This document shows positions 32,042-42,953 of a stretch of DNA of 64,000 bases, piece after piece. The notes beneath the pieces are model-generated. The model made no database searches and had not been told where the DNA came from. It saw only the letters and a list, made by a program, of their open reading frames with translations. Location: the NCBI RefSeq assembly GCF_016907475.1, contig NZ_JAFBCA010000001.1, forward strand, positions 1,364,001-1,428,000, in the 5' to 3' direction. This DNA is from Nocardioides cavernae. GTDB lineage: Bacteria > Actinomycetota > Actinomycetes > Propionibacteriales > Nocardioidaceae. Position 1 is the first letter of the stretch; every line of letters begins with the position of its first letter. The translations under genes and the position numbers were made by a program.

Positions 32042-32142
32042 TTCAGCGATCCCGGCTGACCGGGGATCGCTGAACGTGTCAGGCGTTGCACGGGCCGACA
32101 AGTTCAGGGATCCCCGGCTGACCGGGGATCCCTGAACTTGTC
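32042..32142. terminator. Twin palindromes between hflX and convergent carboxypeptidase gene
   Basis: First hairpin: TTCAGCGATCCC (32042-32053) with GGGATCGCTGAA (32063-32074). Second: GACAAGTTCAGGGATCCCCGG (32097-32117) pairs perfectly over 21 bp with 32122-32142 around CTGA. Both share TTCAG-GATCCC-GGCTGAC-GGGGATC-CTGAA, so they are copies of one unit. Position argues for a two-way terminator. Confidence 0.8.
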
Positions 32143-32147
32143 GATGA

Positions 32148-34289
32148 CTAGCTCTTGACCCTCTTGCAGGCGTTGCCGACGTCGACGGTCTCACCGCGGT
32201 CGACGACCACCTCGCGGGTGGCCAGCACGTTGCCGCGCTTGTCGGCGCAGCTCAGCAGCCAGGCCTCCTTGGTGCCGGTCGGGCTGGGCGGGTTCGGGTT
32301 CCTGAAGGTCACCGTGCCCGACCAGTCGTACTGCGCCGATCCGCCGAGGTAGTTGTCGGCCACGAGGGTGTACGTGCCCGGCTGCGGGTCGGGGATCGTG
32401 ATGACCTCGGGATTGGCCAACGTGGCGCCCGAGCCCACGGCCGCGCCGTCAGGACCGTAGAGCGTGTAGTCCCAGTCCTGCGCCTCCGGGTCGGCGGTGG
32501 CCGGCCAGCCGACCGACACCTCCATCCAGCCGTTGTCGACGGCCGGAAGGCCCTGCACCGTGAAGGTGGTGGACTCGCTGGCTCCGACCGCCGGGACGCC
32601 GGCGGGGTTGGTCAGCGTGATCGGCGCCTGCGGCGGTGCCAGGGCGTCGCGACCGGATCGACCCATCACGAGCGGCCGGGTCGAGGGGTTGACGTCGAAG
32701 TCGAACTGGCCTCCCTTGGAGGTGTAGTCGGTGGTCAGGGTGTCGGTGTAGAGCAGCGGCTCTCCGGTCGTGCCGTCGAGCTGGATGACCGGCGAGGTCT
32801 CCGACGTCACCGTCTTGGACACGCTGATCGTGTGCTTGGCCGGGGCGGTGCCGCTGATGACCGAGTGCAGGTTGCGGTCGGCCGCTGCCTGCGTCGCGAG
32901 CCAGTACGCCTCGCGGTTGCCGCCGAGACCGGCGCCGTCGGCGGGTGCCAGGCCGAGGTACTCGCCGACCACCGCCTCCTCGTAGGCCGGGTGGAAGCCC
33001 TCATCGCCGATCTCGAAGGTGTAGCCGAAGCCGCCGGTGATCCAGTAGCTCCAGTCCTCGGTCGAGCCGGACGTGTCGTAGAGCTGGTAGGACGCCTGGC
33101 TCGTGTAGTCGTTCTTCGAGGCCATCGCGTCACCGAGGGCCTTCAGCTCGGGCTCGTCGATCGCGAGGCCCGTGGCGGCGATGGCCGGGGGACGCAGCAC
33201 CAGGTTGCTGAAGGTGTGGTTGGAGATCATCATCGTGACCGCGCGCTCGGAGATGAGCTTGCGGACCGCGTCGCTCTCCGGCTCGCTCCCGGGTCCGTCG
33301 CCGCGGAAGGTGTCGTTCGACCAGTTCGGGCTGGCGCCGCCGCCGCCCCAGAAGCCGGGGTAGTTGCGGTTGAGGTCGGTGCCGCGCAGGCGGCCCGCAG
33401 GGTTGTTGGCGCACGTGCCGGTGCGGAACTGCGCCGGGGTGGCGGCCGAGATCGAGCAGTTCTTGCGCTTCATCTCGTAGTCGAAGGTGCTGAAGTTGCC
33501 GAGCGGGGTGGCCGCGCGCGAGATCTTGAAGCCGTCGACGTTGACGACGGGCACCAGGATGACCCGCGAGCGGGACAGCAGGTCACGAGCCCGCGCGTCG
33601 CCGGCCTGGTAGGACTGGAGGAGGTCGAAGGCGAACTCCATGGTGTGCTCGGCGCTGGGCCACTCGCGGGCGTGGTGGGCGCCCATGAGCAGGAAGGTCG
33701 GCTTGCCGTCCTTGACGTTGTCGGCGTCGACGGTGACCTCGATGCCGCGGATGTCCTCCCCGAGGACGGTCTTGTTGGCCAGCGTCAGCGGGCGGGTCAT
33801 GGACGGGTAGTCCCGAGCGAGCTGGTCCATGTCGCTGAGGTAGTCGGCGTAGGTGCGGTAGGACGTGCGGCCGCTGGGCAGCCCCGACGCGGCCACCGAG
33901 GCGGCGTACACCTTGTCGGCCTTGCGGTTCTTCTTCGTCAGCGCCTCGAGGTCCTTGACGGTGACCCGCCAGGTGAAGCCCGCGTCGCGCAGGGTCTGGG
34001 CGTCCTGCGCGTCGTGGAGGACGACCTCGATGCCGCGCTGGTTGGCGTGCTCGGTCACGTCGAGACCGAGGGCGATCACCTCGTTGCGGTCGTCGACGGT
34101 CGGTGCCTGCACCATCACGATCTGGGTCGCGTCGCCGTCAGCGGTGCGGGCCAGGTCGCGTGGTGCGTCGTCGCGCCCGGCGCTGCCAGTGGCGCCCGCC
34201 GCGGTGGCGGCGAGTCCTGCGGCGACGAGGGCGGTGACGGTGGCCAGCCTGGTGGCGCTGGCACGTGGAAGTGGAATGCGTGGTGACAT
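32148..34289 (-). CDS. Secreted M14 zinc carboxypeptidase with C-terminal beta domain
   Basis: A 713-aa exported metallopeptidase: signal peptide (Ala-rich core about residues 12-32), a propeptide-like region to about 115, then M14 domain with zinc ligands in MGAHHAREWPSAE (HxxE) and SNHTFSNL, substrate-binding NRNYPGFWG, and catalytic Glu in YTFEIGDEGFHP. A bacterial pre-peptidase-like beta domain (GTYTLVADNYLGGSAQYDW) follows and a short Cys-containing tail. It should trim C-terminal residues from peptides outside the cell. GGGAG precedes the ATG at 34289; an upstream GTG extension lacks signal-peptide sense. Confidence 0.9.
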   Translation of the reverse strand: MSPRIPLPRASATRLATVTALVAAGLAATAAGATGSAGRDDAPRDLARTADGDATQIVMVQAPTVDDRNEVIALGLDVTEHANQRGIEVVLHDAQDAQTLRDAGFTWRVTVKDLEALTKKNRKADKVYAASVAASGLPSGRTSYRTYADYLSDMDQLARDYPSMTRPLTLANKTVLGEDIRGIEVTVDADNVKDGKPTFLLMGAHHAREWPSAEHTMEFAFDLLQSYQAGDARARDLLSRSRVILVPVVNVDGFKISRAATPLGNFSTFDYEMKRKNCSISAATPAQFRTGTCANNPAGRLRGTDLNRNYPGFWGGGGASPNWSNDTFRGDGPGSEPESDAVRKLISERAVTMMISNHTFSNLVLRPPAIAATGLAIDEPELKALGDAMASKNDYTSQASYQLYDTSGSTEDWSYWITGGFGYTFEIGDEGFHPAYEEAVVGEYLGLAPADGAGLGGNREAYWLATQAAADRNLHSVISGTAPAKHTISVSKTVTSETSPVIQLDGTTGEPLLYTDTLTTDYTSKGGQFDFDVNPSTRPLVMGRSGRDALAPPQAPITLTNPAGVPAVGASESTTFTVQGLPAVDNGWMEVSVGWPATADPEAQDWDYTLYGPDGAAVGSGATLANPEVITIPDPQPGTYTLVADNYLGGSAQYDWSGTVTFRNPNPPSPTGTKEAWLLSCADKRGNVLATREVVVDRGETVDVGNACKRVKS

Positions 34290-34500
34290 GTGTGCTCCCG
34301 GAAGGTTGTCCCGCGAGGGGGGATTCGCGAGTGTGACCCACACAACACTGCGGGCTGTTGCCGTGTCGATACCTACGACGGCGTACAGTCACTCGCGTTT
34401 TGTGTCACGGAACCTTCCGGAACCTTCCGCTGCGGCCACCCGTTGACCCGTCCGTGCCCGGATTCGGGCGTTCGAAGTCTTGTCAGGGAGGATGTCGCGC

Positions 34501-36786
34501 ATGTCACGTGGTGTCTGGGTCCGCTTCTTCCTCGTCCTCGGCCTCCTGGTCGGGTGCCTGGCACTCGCTGTCAACGTCAAGCCCAACCTGGGCCTCGACC
34601 TCCGCGGCGGAGCACAGTTCATCTTCGAGGCCGAGGGCACCGACCAGACGCCCGCCAGCTCGGAGAACGTCGACAAGACCCTCGAGGTGCTCCGCGGCCG
34701 CGTCGACGCCCTCGGTGTCGCCGAGTCGACGCTGGCCCGCCAGGGTGAGAACCGGATCCTCGTCGAGCTCCCCGGTGTCACCAACGACGAGGAGGCGCAG
34801 CAGGCCGAGGAGCGGATCGGCAGCACCGCCAAGCTGACCATCCACGAGGTGATCGGCACCGCCCAGCCGGACGCCAAGCCCGCGAAGAAGGACAACCAGG
34901 TCCTGCCGTCCGACCAGGGCGACACGATCGAGGTCGGCCCCACCGTCATCCAGGGTGAGGAGATCAGCGGCGCGAGCGCCGTGCAGCGCGACCAGAGCGT
35001 CGAGTGGGTCGTGTCGATCGACTTCAACGGCAAGGGCGGCAACACCTGGGCCGACATCACCGGCAAGGCCGCCTGCAACCCGTCCGGCGACCCCAAGCGC
35101 CGCATCGCGATCGTCCTCGACGGCGAGGTCATCTCCTCGCCCGAGGTCAACACCGACGTCGGCTGTGACGTCGGCATCCGCGGCGGCTCCACCGACATCA
35201 CCGGCAACTTCACCACGACCGAGGCCAAGGACCTGGCCGCGCTGATCGAGGGCGGCGCGCTGCCGCTCGAGCTGAAGGCGATCTCCGACCGCCTCGTCGG
35301 CCCCTCGCTGGGTGCCGCGGCCATCGACGCGTCCATCGAGGCCGGCATCATCGGTATCGCGCTGACCGGCCTCTTCATCATCTTCGTCTACCGGCTCGTC
35401 GGCTTCGCCGCCACGGTCGCACTGGCGTCGTACGCCCTGCTCGCCTACGCCATGCTCGTGGGCCTCGGCTCGACGCTGACATTGCCCGGCCTCGCGGGAT
35501 TCGTGCTCGCGATCGGCATGGCGATCGACGCCAACGTCCTCGTCTTCGAGAGAGCCAGGGAGGAGTACGTCGCCTACCCGTCCGCGGGGCTGAGGCGCGC
35601 GCTCACCGTCGGCTTCAACAAGGCGTGGAGCGCGATCATCGACTCCAACGTCACCACCCTGCTCGCCGCCGGCCTGCTGTTCTTCCTCGGCTCCGGCCCG
35701 ATCAAGGGATTCGGTGTCACGCTGTCGATCGGTGTCATCGCCTCGATGGTCTCGGCGCTGATCGTCGCCCGCGTCCTGTGTGACATCGCCGTGTCCAACA
35801 AGCCTGTCGCAAACCATCCCGCCATCAGCGGCCTGAGCCACCTGGGCAAGGTCCGCACCTGGCTGGACCGCAAGGACCCACAGCTCATGGCGCGTCGCAG
35901 GACGTGGCTGGGCATCTCGGCCGCGGCGCTCGTGGTCGCCATCGCCGGCATCGCCACCCAGGGCCTGCAGCTCGGTGTCGAGTTCACCGGTGGCCGCCAG
36001 CTCGACTACTCGCTGAGCAAGGACATCTCGGTCGACCAGGCGCGTGAGGCCGTCGCGGCCGCGGGCTTCCCCGAGGCCGTCGTGCAGACCGCCGACACCG
36101 CCGACTTCACCGTCCGCACCGGCGAGATCTCGAACGACGAGGAGCAGCGGATCGAGGAGGAGCTAGCCGCGGTCGGTGGCACGGTCGACAAGGTCGACGA
36201 CCAGACGATCGGTGCCTCGCTCGGCGACCAGCTGCGCAACAACGCGCTCATCGCCTTCGGTGTCGCGTTCCTGGCCCAGCTGCTCTACCTCGCCATCCGC
36301 TTCAAGTGGACCTTCGGTGTCGCCGCCGTGCTGGCGATGGCGCACGACGTGATCCTCGTCGTCGGCCTCTTCGCGTGGCTGCAGAAGCCGATCGACGGCA
36401 TCTTCCTCGCCGCGGCGATGACGATCGTCGGTCTGTCGGTCAACGACACCGTCGTCGTCTTCGACCGCATCCGCGAACGCTGGTGGGGCTCCAAGCCCGA
36501 CGACGACTTCATGGACGTCTCGAACCGGGCCGCCGTCGAGACCATCCCGCGCACGGTCAACACGGGTCTCGGCTCGATGTTCATCCTGGCCGCGCTCGTC
36601 GTCCTCGGCGGTGACTCGCTCCAGGACTTCGCGATCGCGCTGCTCGTCGGCCTCGTGGTCGGCACGTTCTCCTCGGTCGTGGTCGCCACCCCGCTCCTCA
36701 CCTACTTCCACCAGAAGTGGCCGATGAGCCGGGTGAAGAAGGAGAAGGTCGAGCGGACGCCCGAGGACTCCGGCGCCGTCGTCTGA
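34501..36786 (+). CDS. secDF: Fused protein translocase subunit SecDF
   Basis: A 761-aa protein joining SecD and SecF in one chain, as in Bacillus. First half: membrane helix, P1 domain with LGLDLRGGAQFIFEAEG, then a five-helix RND-type bundle with AIGMAIDANVLVFERAREE. Second half: GVEFTGGRQLDYSL and VGLSVNDTVVVFDRIRERW in a second bundle. SecDF uses the proton gradient to pull exported proteins out of SecYEG. The start at 34501 has GGGAGG nine bases upstream; ATG at 34492 sits on that site. Unlike typical actinobacterial secD-secF, it is not beside yajC, apt or relA. Confidence 0.93.
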   Translation: MSRGVWVRFFLVLGLLVGCLALAVNVKPNLGLDLRGGAQFIFEAEGTDQTPASSENVDKTLEVLRGRVDALGVAESTLARQGENRILVELPGVTNDEEAQQAEERIGSTAKLTIHEVIGTAQPDAKPAKKDNQVLPSDQGDTIEVGPTVIQGEEISGASAVQRDQSVEWVVSIDFNGKGGNTWADITGKAACNPSGDPKRRIAIVLDGEVISSPEVNTDVGCDVGIRGGSTDITGNFTTTEAKDLAALIEGGALPLELKAISDRLVGPSLGAAAIDASIEAGIIGIALTGLFIIFVYRLVGFAATVALASYALLAYAMLVGLGSTLTLPGLAGFVLAIGMAIDANVLVFERAREEYVAYPSAGLRRALTVGFNKAWSAIIDSNVTTLLAAGLLFFLGSGPIKGFGVTLSIGVIASMVSALIVARVLCDIAVSNKPVANHPAISGLSHLGKVRTWLDRKDPQLMARRRTWLGISAAALVVAIAGIATQGLQLGVEFTGGRQLDYSLSKDISVDQAREAVAAAGFPEAVVQTADTADFTVRTGEISNDEEQRIEEELAAVGGTVDKVDDQTIGASLGDQLRNNALIAFGVAFLAQLLYLAIRFKWTFGVAAVLAMAHDVILVVGLFAWLQKPIDGIFLAAAMTIVGLSVNDTVVVFDRIRERWWGSKPDDDFMDVSNRAAVETIPRTVNTGLGSMFILAALVVLGGDSLQDFAIALLVGLVVGTFSSVVVATPLLTYFHQKWPMSRVKKEKVERTPEDSGAVV

Positions 36787-36809
36787 CCCCTCCTGTCCCT
36801 TGTCCGTGT

Positions 36810-36862
36810 CGAAGTCCCCGCTCGTGCGGGGACTTCGTCGCGTGTAGGGGGTTGCAACCCCC
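36810..36862 (+). terminator. Double hairpin terminator after secDF
   Basis: CGAAGTCCCCG (36810-36820) pairs with CGGGGACTTCG (36827-36837), and a second fully palindromic GGGGGTTGCAACCCCC lies at 36847-36862. Two hairpins in a row recur at other gene ends here. Confidence 0.75.
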
Positions 36863-36920
36863 TCCAGGTGTCGGACTTCGCCTACATGTCGGCGTTGTCG
36901 GCGCCGCGTAGGATCGCTGC

Positions 36921-37052
36921 ATGTTGTGGATCCTGTTGATCGTCGTCCTGGGCGTGGTCGCCTACCGCTACCGGGTCAAGATCCTCGCCCGCGTGCTCGG
37001 CCAGCCCGAGCGCCGCATCGAGCGTCAGATCGGCCGCAAGAAGAACTACTGA
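36921..37052 (+). CDS. 43-aa single-helix membrane peptide
   Basis: A short frame beginning MLWILLIVVLGVVAYRYRVK and ending in a strongly basic tail (RRIERQIGRKKNY): one N-terminal membrane helix and a cytoplasmic basic segment. GTAGGAT lies seven bases before the ATG, in the spacing typical of leaderless actinobacterial promoters, and codon third positions are GC-rich. Between the secDF terminator and the DinG-like gene. Similar tiny proteins are common but rarely annotated; function unknown. Confidence 0.65.
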   Translation: MLWILLIVVLGVVAYRYRVKILARVLGQPERRIERQIGRKKNY

Positions 37053-37120
37053 CCGACATCCTGACGTCGGCTGTGGACGGCGTACGACGGAGCGTCGGCG
37101 CCGCCACGTAGGGTGCTCTG

Positions 37121-39121
<2,001 letters not shown>

Positions 39122-39154
39122 GCGCGCGTCTCGACCCCGTCCGTCTGCGCCCGG

Positions 39155-39251
39155 ACGTCATGGTGCGGGGTCGTCCGGACGGCCACGCCCCATGACGTAC
39201 GCCGACGACGTCATGGCATGCGGTCGTCGCAGCAACCGGTGCCCATGACGT
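39155..39251. repeat. Tandem pair of 44-bp palindromes (family G)
   Basis: Copies at 39155-39198 and 39208-39251 each start ACGTCATGG and end CCATGACGT with an imperfectly paired middle of equal length. The pair fills the space between two convergent genes (DinG-like and sulfotransferase). A third partial arm, TCCGTC, lies before the first copy. Confidence 0.75.
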
Positions 39252-39261
39252 ACGGACGGAG

Positions 39262-39993
39262 TCAGGCGGGCGGCTCGTAGCCGAGGACCTGGTAGTCGCG
39301 TCGGTACATCGTGGCCACCAGCTCCCGGAGCTCGGCGGAGACCTGCCGGTCGCGGCCGCCGGGGGCGGTCTGGTTCTTCGGCGCCGACGGCACGGCGGGT
39401 GCTCCGATGCGCTCGCACACCTCGGCGAAGTCCCGGTCGAACGTCTCCAGCCGACCCACGAAGTCGACCCGGTTGAGGTCGATCATCCGGCTCTGCAGGG
39501 TGAGGTGCTGGTCGGTGCCGGGAACGGCGGACAGGTCCTGCGCTGCGGTCCAGCGCGCGAACTCCTCGACCACCTGCATCCGCTCGTGGGTGGCCGGGTC
39601 GAAGTCGTAGTAGTTGTTGTCGATGACCTTGTCGTGCCACGCGGAGACGAAGCGATCCAGCGGGTCGCGCACGAAGGCGAAGGTGAAGTAGTCGGCGAAG
39701 CTCGCCAGCGGGTAGCGCACCCGCATCGCGTGGTCGACGTCCATGCTCATGCCGTGCGTTTCGCAGTGGTGGCGGATCGTGCGCGTCGCGACCTTGGCCA
39801 CGCGGTACCAGACGAACCGATGGCTGTGGCTGATCGTGAGGTTGTACGCCAGCGGGCTGAGCCACGCGGACGCCTCGCCTGCTGCGGCCAGCCGGTCGAC
39901 CTCGGCCTGGGCGTCAGGAGTCAGCCGGCGCCGGTTGCCCGGACGGGTGCGGAAGAGCTCCGGAGGCGGAGCGTCGGGGCCGGCGGCAGACAT
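39262..39993 (-). CDS. Sulfotransferase family protein (carbohydrate sulfotransferase type)
   Basis: A 243-aa protein with the PAPS-binding motifs of family 2 sulfotransferases: RFVWYRVAKVATRTIRHH (5'-phosphosulfate loop analogue) and FTFAFVRDPLDRFVSAWHDK (3'-phosphate binding). The C-terminus contains a short basic region and YRRDYQVLGYEPP, typical of the end of this family. It likely sulfates a glycan or lipid. ATG at 39993; it follows a ferredoxin-reductase-like gene on the same strand, 32 bases apart. Confidence 0.85.
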   Translation of the reverse strand: MSAAGPDAPPPELFRTRPGNRRRLTPDAQAEVDRLAAAGEASAWLSPLAYNLTISHSHRFVWYRVAKVATRTIRHHCETHGMSMDVDHAMRVRYPLASFADYFTFAFVRDPLDRFVSAWHDKVIDNNYYDFDPATHERMQVVEEFARWTAAQDLSAVPGTDQHLTLQSRMIDLNRVDFVGRLETFDRDFAEVCERIGAPAVPSAPKNQTAPGGRDRQVSAELRELVATMYRRDYQVLGYEPPA

Positions 39994-40025
39994 CGCCGCG
40001 AGGCTACACGGACCGCGCCCCTCCC

Positions 40026-41243
40026 TCACCCGAACGGGATGCGCCCCCGCAGCGACTCCGGGTCGGGGATGGGGGTCTCGCTGGTCTCCTCGATGAGCGC
40101 GCGGGCCTTGTCGACGCTGTCCCAGACGTTCCACAGCAGCACGCCGCGGACCTGCCCCGACTTCAGGTAGTAGACGACGCCGGTGCCGATCTCGCCGTCC
40201 TTCCAGTCCTCCACCATGTCGAGCCGGCTGCTGGTCTCGCCGACGGCCTCGTAGCCGTAGTCGAGGATGTCGGACCAGAAGAAGGGCGTGTAGCCGTAGG
40301 CCTCGTCGGCGCCGGCCATCACCTTGCCGGCGTGCTCGCCGGACTTCTCGGCGTGGTCGACGTGCTCGACGCGGCGGCGCCCGAGGAGGGCGTCGGGGTA
40401 CGACGCGACGTCGCCCGCGGCGTACACGTCCGCGTCGCTGGTGCGCAGGTGCTCGTCCACCACGACGCCGTTGTCGACCTCGAGCCCGGCGGCCTCGGCG
40501 AGGCCCGTGCGCGGGAGGACGCCGACGCCGATCACGGCTGCGTCGGCGGTGATGGAGGTGCCGTCGCCGAGGCGGATCCGTACGCCGCCGTCGTCCTCCT
40601 GGCCGCCCTCCACCGAGCCGTGCACGACGGTCACGCCGCGGTCGGCGAACGCCTTGGTGAGGGTGGCGGCGAGGGCGCGGGGGAACATCTGCTCCTGCAC
40701 GTCCTCGAGGTCGAGCACGAGGGTGACCTGCACGCCGTTCTGCACGAGGGCGGAGGTGATCTCCGAGCCGATGTAGCCACCGCCGATGACCGCGACGTGG
40801 CTGCCCTCGGTGGCGACGGCGCGCAGCCGCTGGTAGTCGGCGGCGGTGCGGTAGTAGATGACCCGCGGTCCGGGGTCGACGGCGAGCACGCGGGGCTCGG
40901 CGCCGGTGGCGAGCAGCAGCTTGCCGTAGCCGACGCTGCTGCCGTCGGCGAGGCGTACGACGTGCGCGCCGGGGTCGATCTCGGTCACCGTGGTGTCGGT
41001 GACCAGGTCGACGGCGGCGTCGTCGTCGAGGTCGCCAGCGAGCGAGGAACCCTCGAGGGTCTCGTCGTCCTTGAGCCAGAGGTCCTTGGTCAGGACGGGC
41101 CGGTAGACCGGCTTGTCGGGCTCGGAGCCGAGGACGGCGATGCGGCCGGCCCCGTCCTGCGAACGGATGCCCTTCACGGCGCTTGCCGCAGCTACCCCCG
41201 CACCGACGATGACGTAGTCATAGGACTGCTCGACGTTGCTCAT
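40026..41243 (-). CDS. FAD-dependent pyridine nucleotide-disulfide oxidoreductase (ferredoxin-reductase type)
   Basis: A 405-aa flavoprotein: FAD-binding DYVIVGAGVAAASAVKGI, NAD(P)H-binding VAVIGGGYIGSEITSAL, and DADVYAAGDVASYPD. It matches the rubredoxin/ferredoxin reductase and AIF-like family and has the C-terminal reductase domain (YTPFFWSDILDYGYEAVG). The ATG at 41243 was chosen over a GTG at 41258 because the FAD fold begins shortly after. The electron acceptor is not evident from neighbours. Confidence 0.9.
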   Translation of the reverse strand: MSNVEQSYDYVIVGAGVAAASAVKGIRSQDGAGRIAVLGSEPDKPVYRPVLTKDLWLKDDETLEGSSLAGDLDDDAAVDLVTDTTVTEIDPGAHVVRLADGSSVGYGKLLLATGAEPRVLAVDPGPRVIYYRTAADYQRLRAVATEGSHVAVIGGGYIGSEITSALVQNGVQVTLVLDLEDVQEQMFPRALAATLTKAFADRGVTVVHGSVEGGQEDDGGVRIRLGDGTSITADAAVIGVGVLPRTGLAEAAGLEVDNGVVVDEHLRTSDADVYAAGDVASYPDALLGRRRVEHVDHAEKSGEHAGKVMAGADEAYGYTPFFWSDILDYGYEAVGETSSRLDMVEDWKDGEIGTGVVYYLKSGQVRGVLLWNVWDSVDKARALIEETSETPIPDPESLRGRIPFG

Positions 41244-41289
41244 GCCGCCATCGTGCACCCTGGCTGGTCGGCGCGCCTCTCGCTGCTCG

Positions 41290-42012
41290 TCAGAGGCTGC
41301 GGAGCACCGCCGTCACGACGCCGAGGATCGTGGCGTTGTCGCCCGGGATCGGGTCGTAGGCGTCGTTGTGGGGGAGCAGCCACACGTGGCCGTCCTTGCG
41401 CTGGAACGTCTTGACGGTCGCCTCGCCCTCGATCATCGCCGCGACGATCTGGCCGTTCTCGGCGGTCTGCTCCTGGCGGATGACGACGTAGTCGCCGTTG
41501 CAGATCGCCGCGTCGACCATCGAGTCACCGGAGACCTCGAGGAGGAAGAGGGTGCCCTCGCCGACGAGCTGCTTGGGCAGCGGGAACACGTCGGTGACCT
41601 GCTCCTCGGCGAGGATCGGGCCACCGGCGGCGATGCGGCCGACGACCGGGACGTTGGTGGCGACGGGGTTGGCGTCGCCGATGCCGGTCTCGTCGTAGGA
41701 CGTCTCGTCGTTGCTCGACATGCTGCGCCGCGCAGCCATCACCTCGGGCAGGAACACCTCGAGGGCGCGGGGGCGGTTGGGGTCGCGCTTGAGGAAGCCC
41801 TTGCCCTCGAGCACGCGGAGCTGGTGGGCGACGCTGGACGACGAGGTGAGGCCGACGGCCTGGCCGATCTCACGCATCGAGGGCGGGTAGCCCTTGGTCT
41901 CGATCGAGTCCTTGATCGTGGCGAGCACCCGCTGCTGGCGCGGGGTCAGGCCGGTGGCGTCCGGGGGGCCGTCGGGCATCTCGATGACGTTCTTGTCGTC
42001 CTGCTTGGCCAT
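41290..42012 (-). CDS. lexA: SOS regulator LexA
   Basis: LexA represses DNA-damage genes and is inactivated by RecA-stimulated self-cleavage. The 240-aa protein has an N-terminal winged helix ([38 protein letters not shown]), the cleavage site Ala-Gly in [14 protein letters not shown], catalytic Ser in [12 protein letters not shown] and Lys in [15 protein letters not shown] at 42012 follows GGAGGACGC. A LexA box lies 89-102 bases upstream, so it is self-repressing. The neighbouring LysM gene and nrdR match the mycobacterial lexA block. Confidence 0.97.
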   Translation of the reverse strand: MAKQDDKNVIEMPDGPPDATGLTPRQQRVLATIKDSIETKGYPPSMREIGQAVGLTSSSSVAHQLRVLEGKGFLKRDPNRPRALEVFLPEVMAARRSMSSNDETSYDETGIGDANPVATNVPVVGRIAAGGPILAEEQVTDVFPLPKQLVGEGTLFLLEVSGDSMVDAAICNGDYVVIRQEQTAENGQIVAAMIEGEATVKTFQRKDGHVWLLPHNDAYDPIPGDNATILGVVTAVLRSL

Positions 42013-42100
42013 GCGTCCTCCACTTGCGTCGACCCCTCCGTCCGCGGCTGGACAGGGAGGATCTGGTGCGCCCACCGTAGACCTCGGGACGCCACAGGAT

Positions 42101-42114
42101 CAAACACCTGTTCG
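42101..42114. promoter_or_regulatory. LexA (SOS) box in the lexA/SDR divergent promoter
   Basis: CAAACACCTGTTCG differs at one base from the Gram-positive SOS consensus CGAACnnnnGTTCG. It sits 26 bases before the SDR start and 89 bases upstream of the lexA start, so one box may control both genes. Confidence 0.85.
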
Positions 42115-42140
42115 AAGCCGCGTGTCGCTAGTGTCCGGGC

Positions 42141-42935
42141 ATGTCGACCAACTCTCCTTCCTCTTGTGTCGTGACGGGTGGGGCCCGTGGGATCGGGCGC
42201 GGGATCGCCGAGCTGATGGTCGCCCGCGGGCACCGCGTCGTCATTGGTGACCTCGACGGCCGGGCGGCCGCCGCGACGGCGGCGGAGATCGGCGCGGTCG
42301 CCGGCCTCGCCCAGGACGTACGCGATCCCTCGTCTCACCGTCTTGTCGTCGAGGAGGCTGTGCGGCACGGCGAGCTGAGCGCGTGGTTCAACAACGCCGG
42401 TGTCGGTGACGACGGAGCTCTCGCCGACCTCTCGGAGGAGCAGGTGCGCCGGCTGGTCGAGGTCAACCTGCTGGGTACGACGTGGGGCACCCGCGCGGCG
42501 CTCGCGGCGTTCGGCGCAGCCGGCGGGGACGTCGTCAACATCGCCTCGCTCGCGGGCCTCGGGCCCGTGCCGGGCTACAGCATGTACGCCGCCACGAAGG
42601 CCGCGGTCGTCTCGCTCTCCACCTCCGTCAACGCCGAGACCCCGCGTCGCGTGCGGGTCCACGCCCTGTGCCCCGACGGGGTCGACACCGCGATGCTCGC
42701 CGCCCAGGACCCGTCCGGCCTCGGCTCGCAGCTGGTGTACTCCGGCGGCCCGATCCTTGACGTGTCCGACGTCGCGGCCGCGGCTGTCGCACTGGTCGGA
42801 TCTCGGCGCGTCGTACGGGCGGTGCCGGGCTGGCGCGGGGGAGTCGTCCGCGGCTCGGCGCTCGCGCCCGGGTTGATGCAGCACGCGGCCGGGCTCTTCG
42901 CTGCCCAGGGGCGACGGGCCATGAAGCGCCGCTGA
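42141..42935 (+). CDS. Short-chain dehydrogenase/reductase divergent from lexA
   Basis: A 264-aa SDR with CVVTGGARGIGRGIAEL, GDLDGR (acidic, NAD-type), WFNNAGVGDDG, catalytic Ser in VNIASLAGLGPV and YxxxK in YSMYAATKAA. The C-terminus ends in a basic helix (GRRAMKRR). It shares its upstream region with lexA; the SOS box 26 bases before its ATG suggests damage control, which is unusual for an SDR. Substrate unknown. Confidence 0.88.
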   Translation: MSTNSPSSCVVTGGARGIGRGIAELMVARGHRVVIGDLDGRAAAATAAEIGAVAGLAQDVRDPSSHRLVVEEAVRHGELSAWFNNAGVGDDGALADLSEEQVRRLVEVNLLGTTWGTRAALAAFGAAGGDVVNIASLAGLGPVPGYSMYAATKAAVVSLSTSVNAETPRRVRVHALCPDGVDTAMLAAQDPSGLGSQLVYSGGPILDVSDVAAAAVALVGSRRVVRAVPGWRGGVVRGSALAPGLMQHAAGLFAAQGRRAMKRR

Positions 42936-42953
42936 CGGTCCGTTCGAACACGC

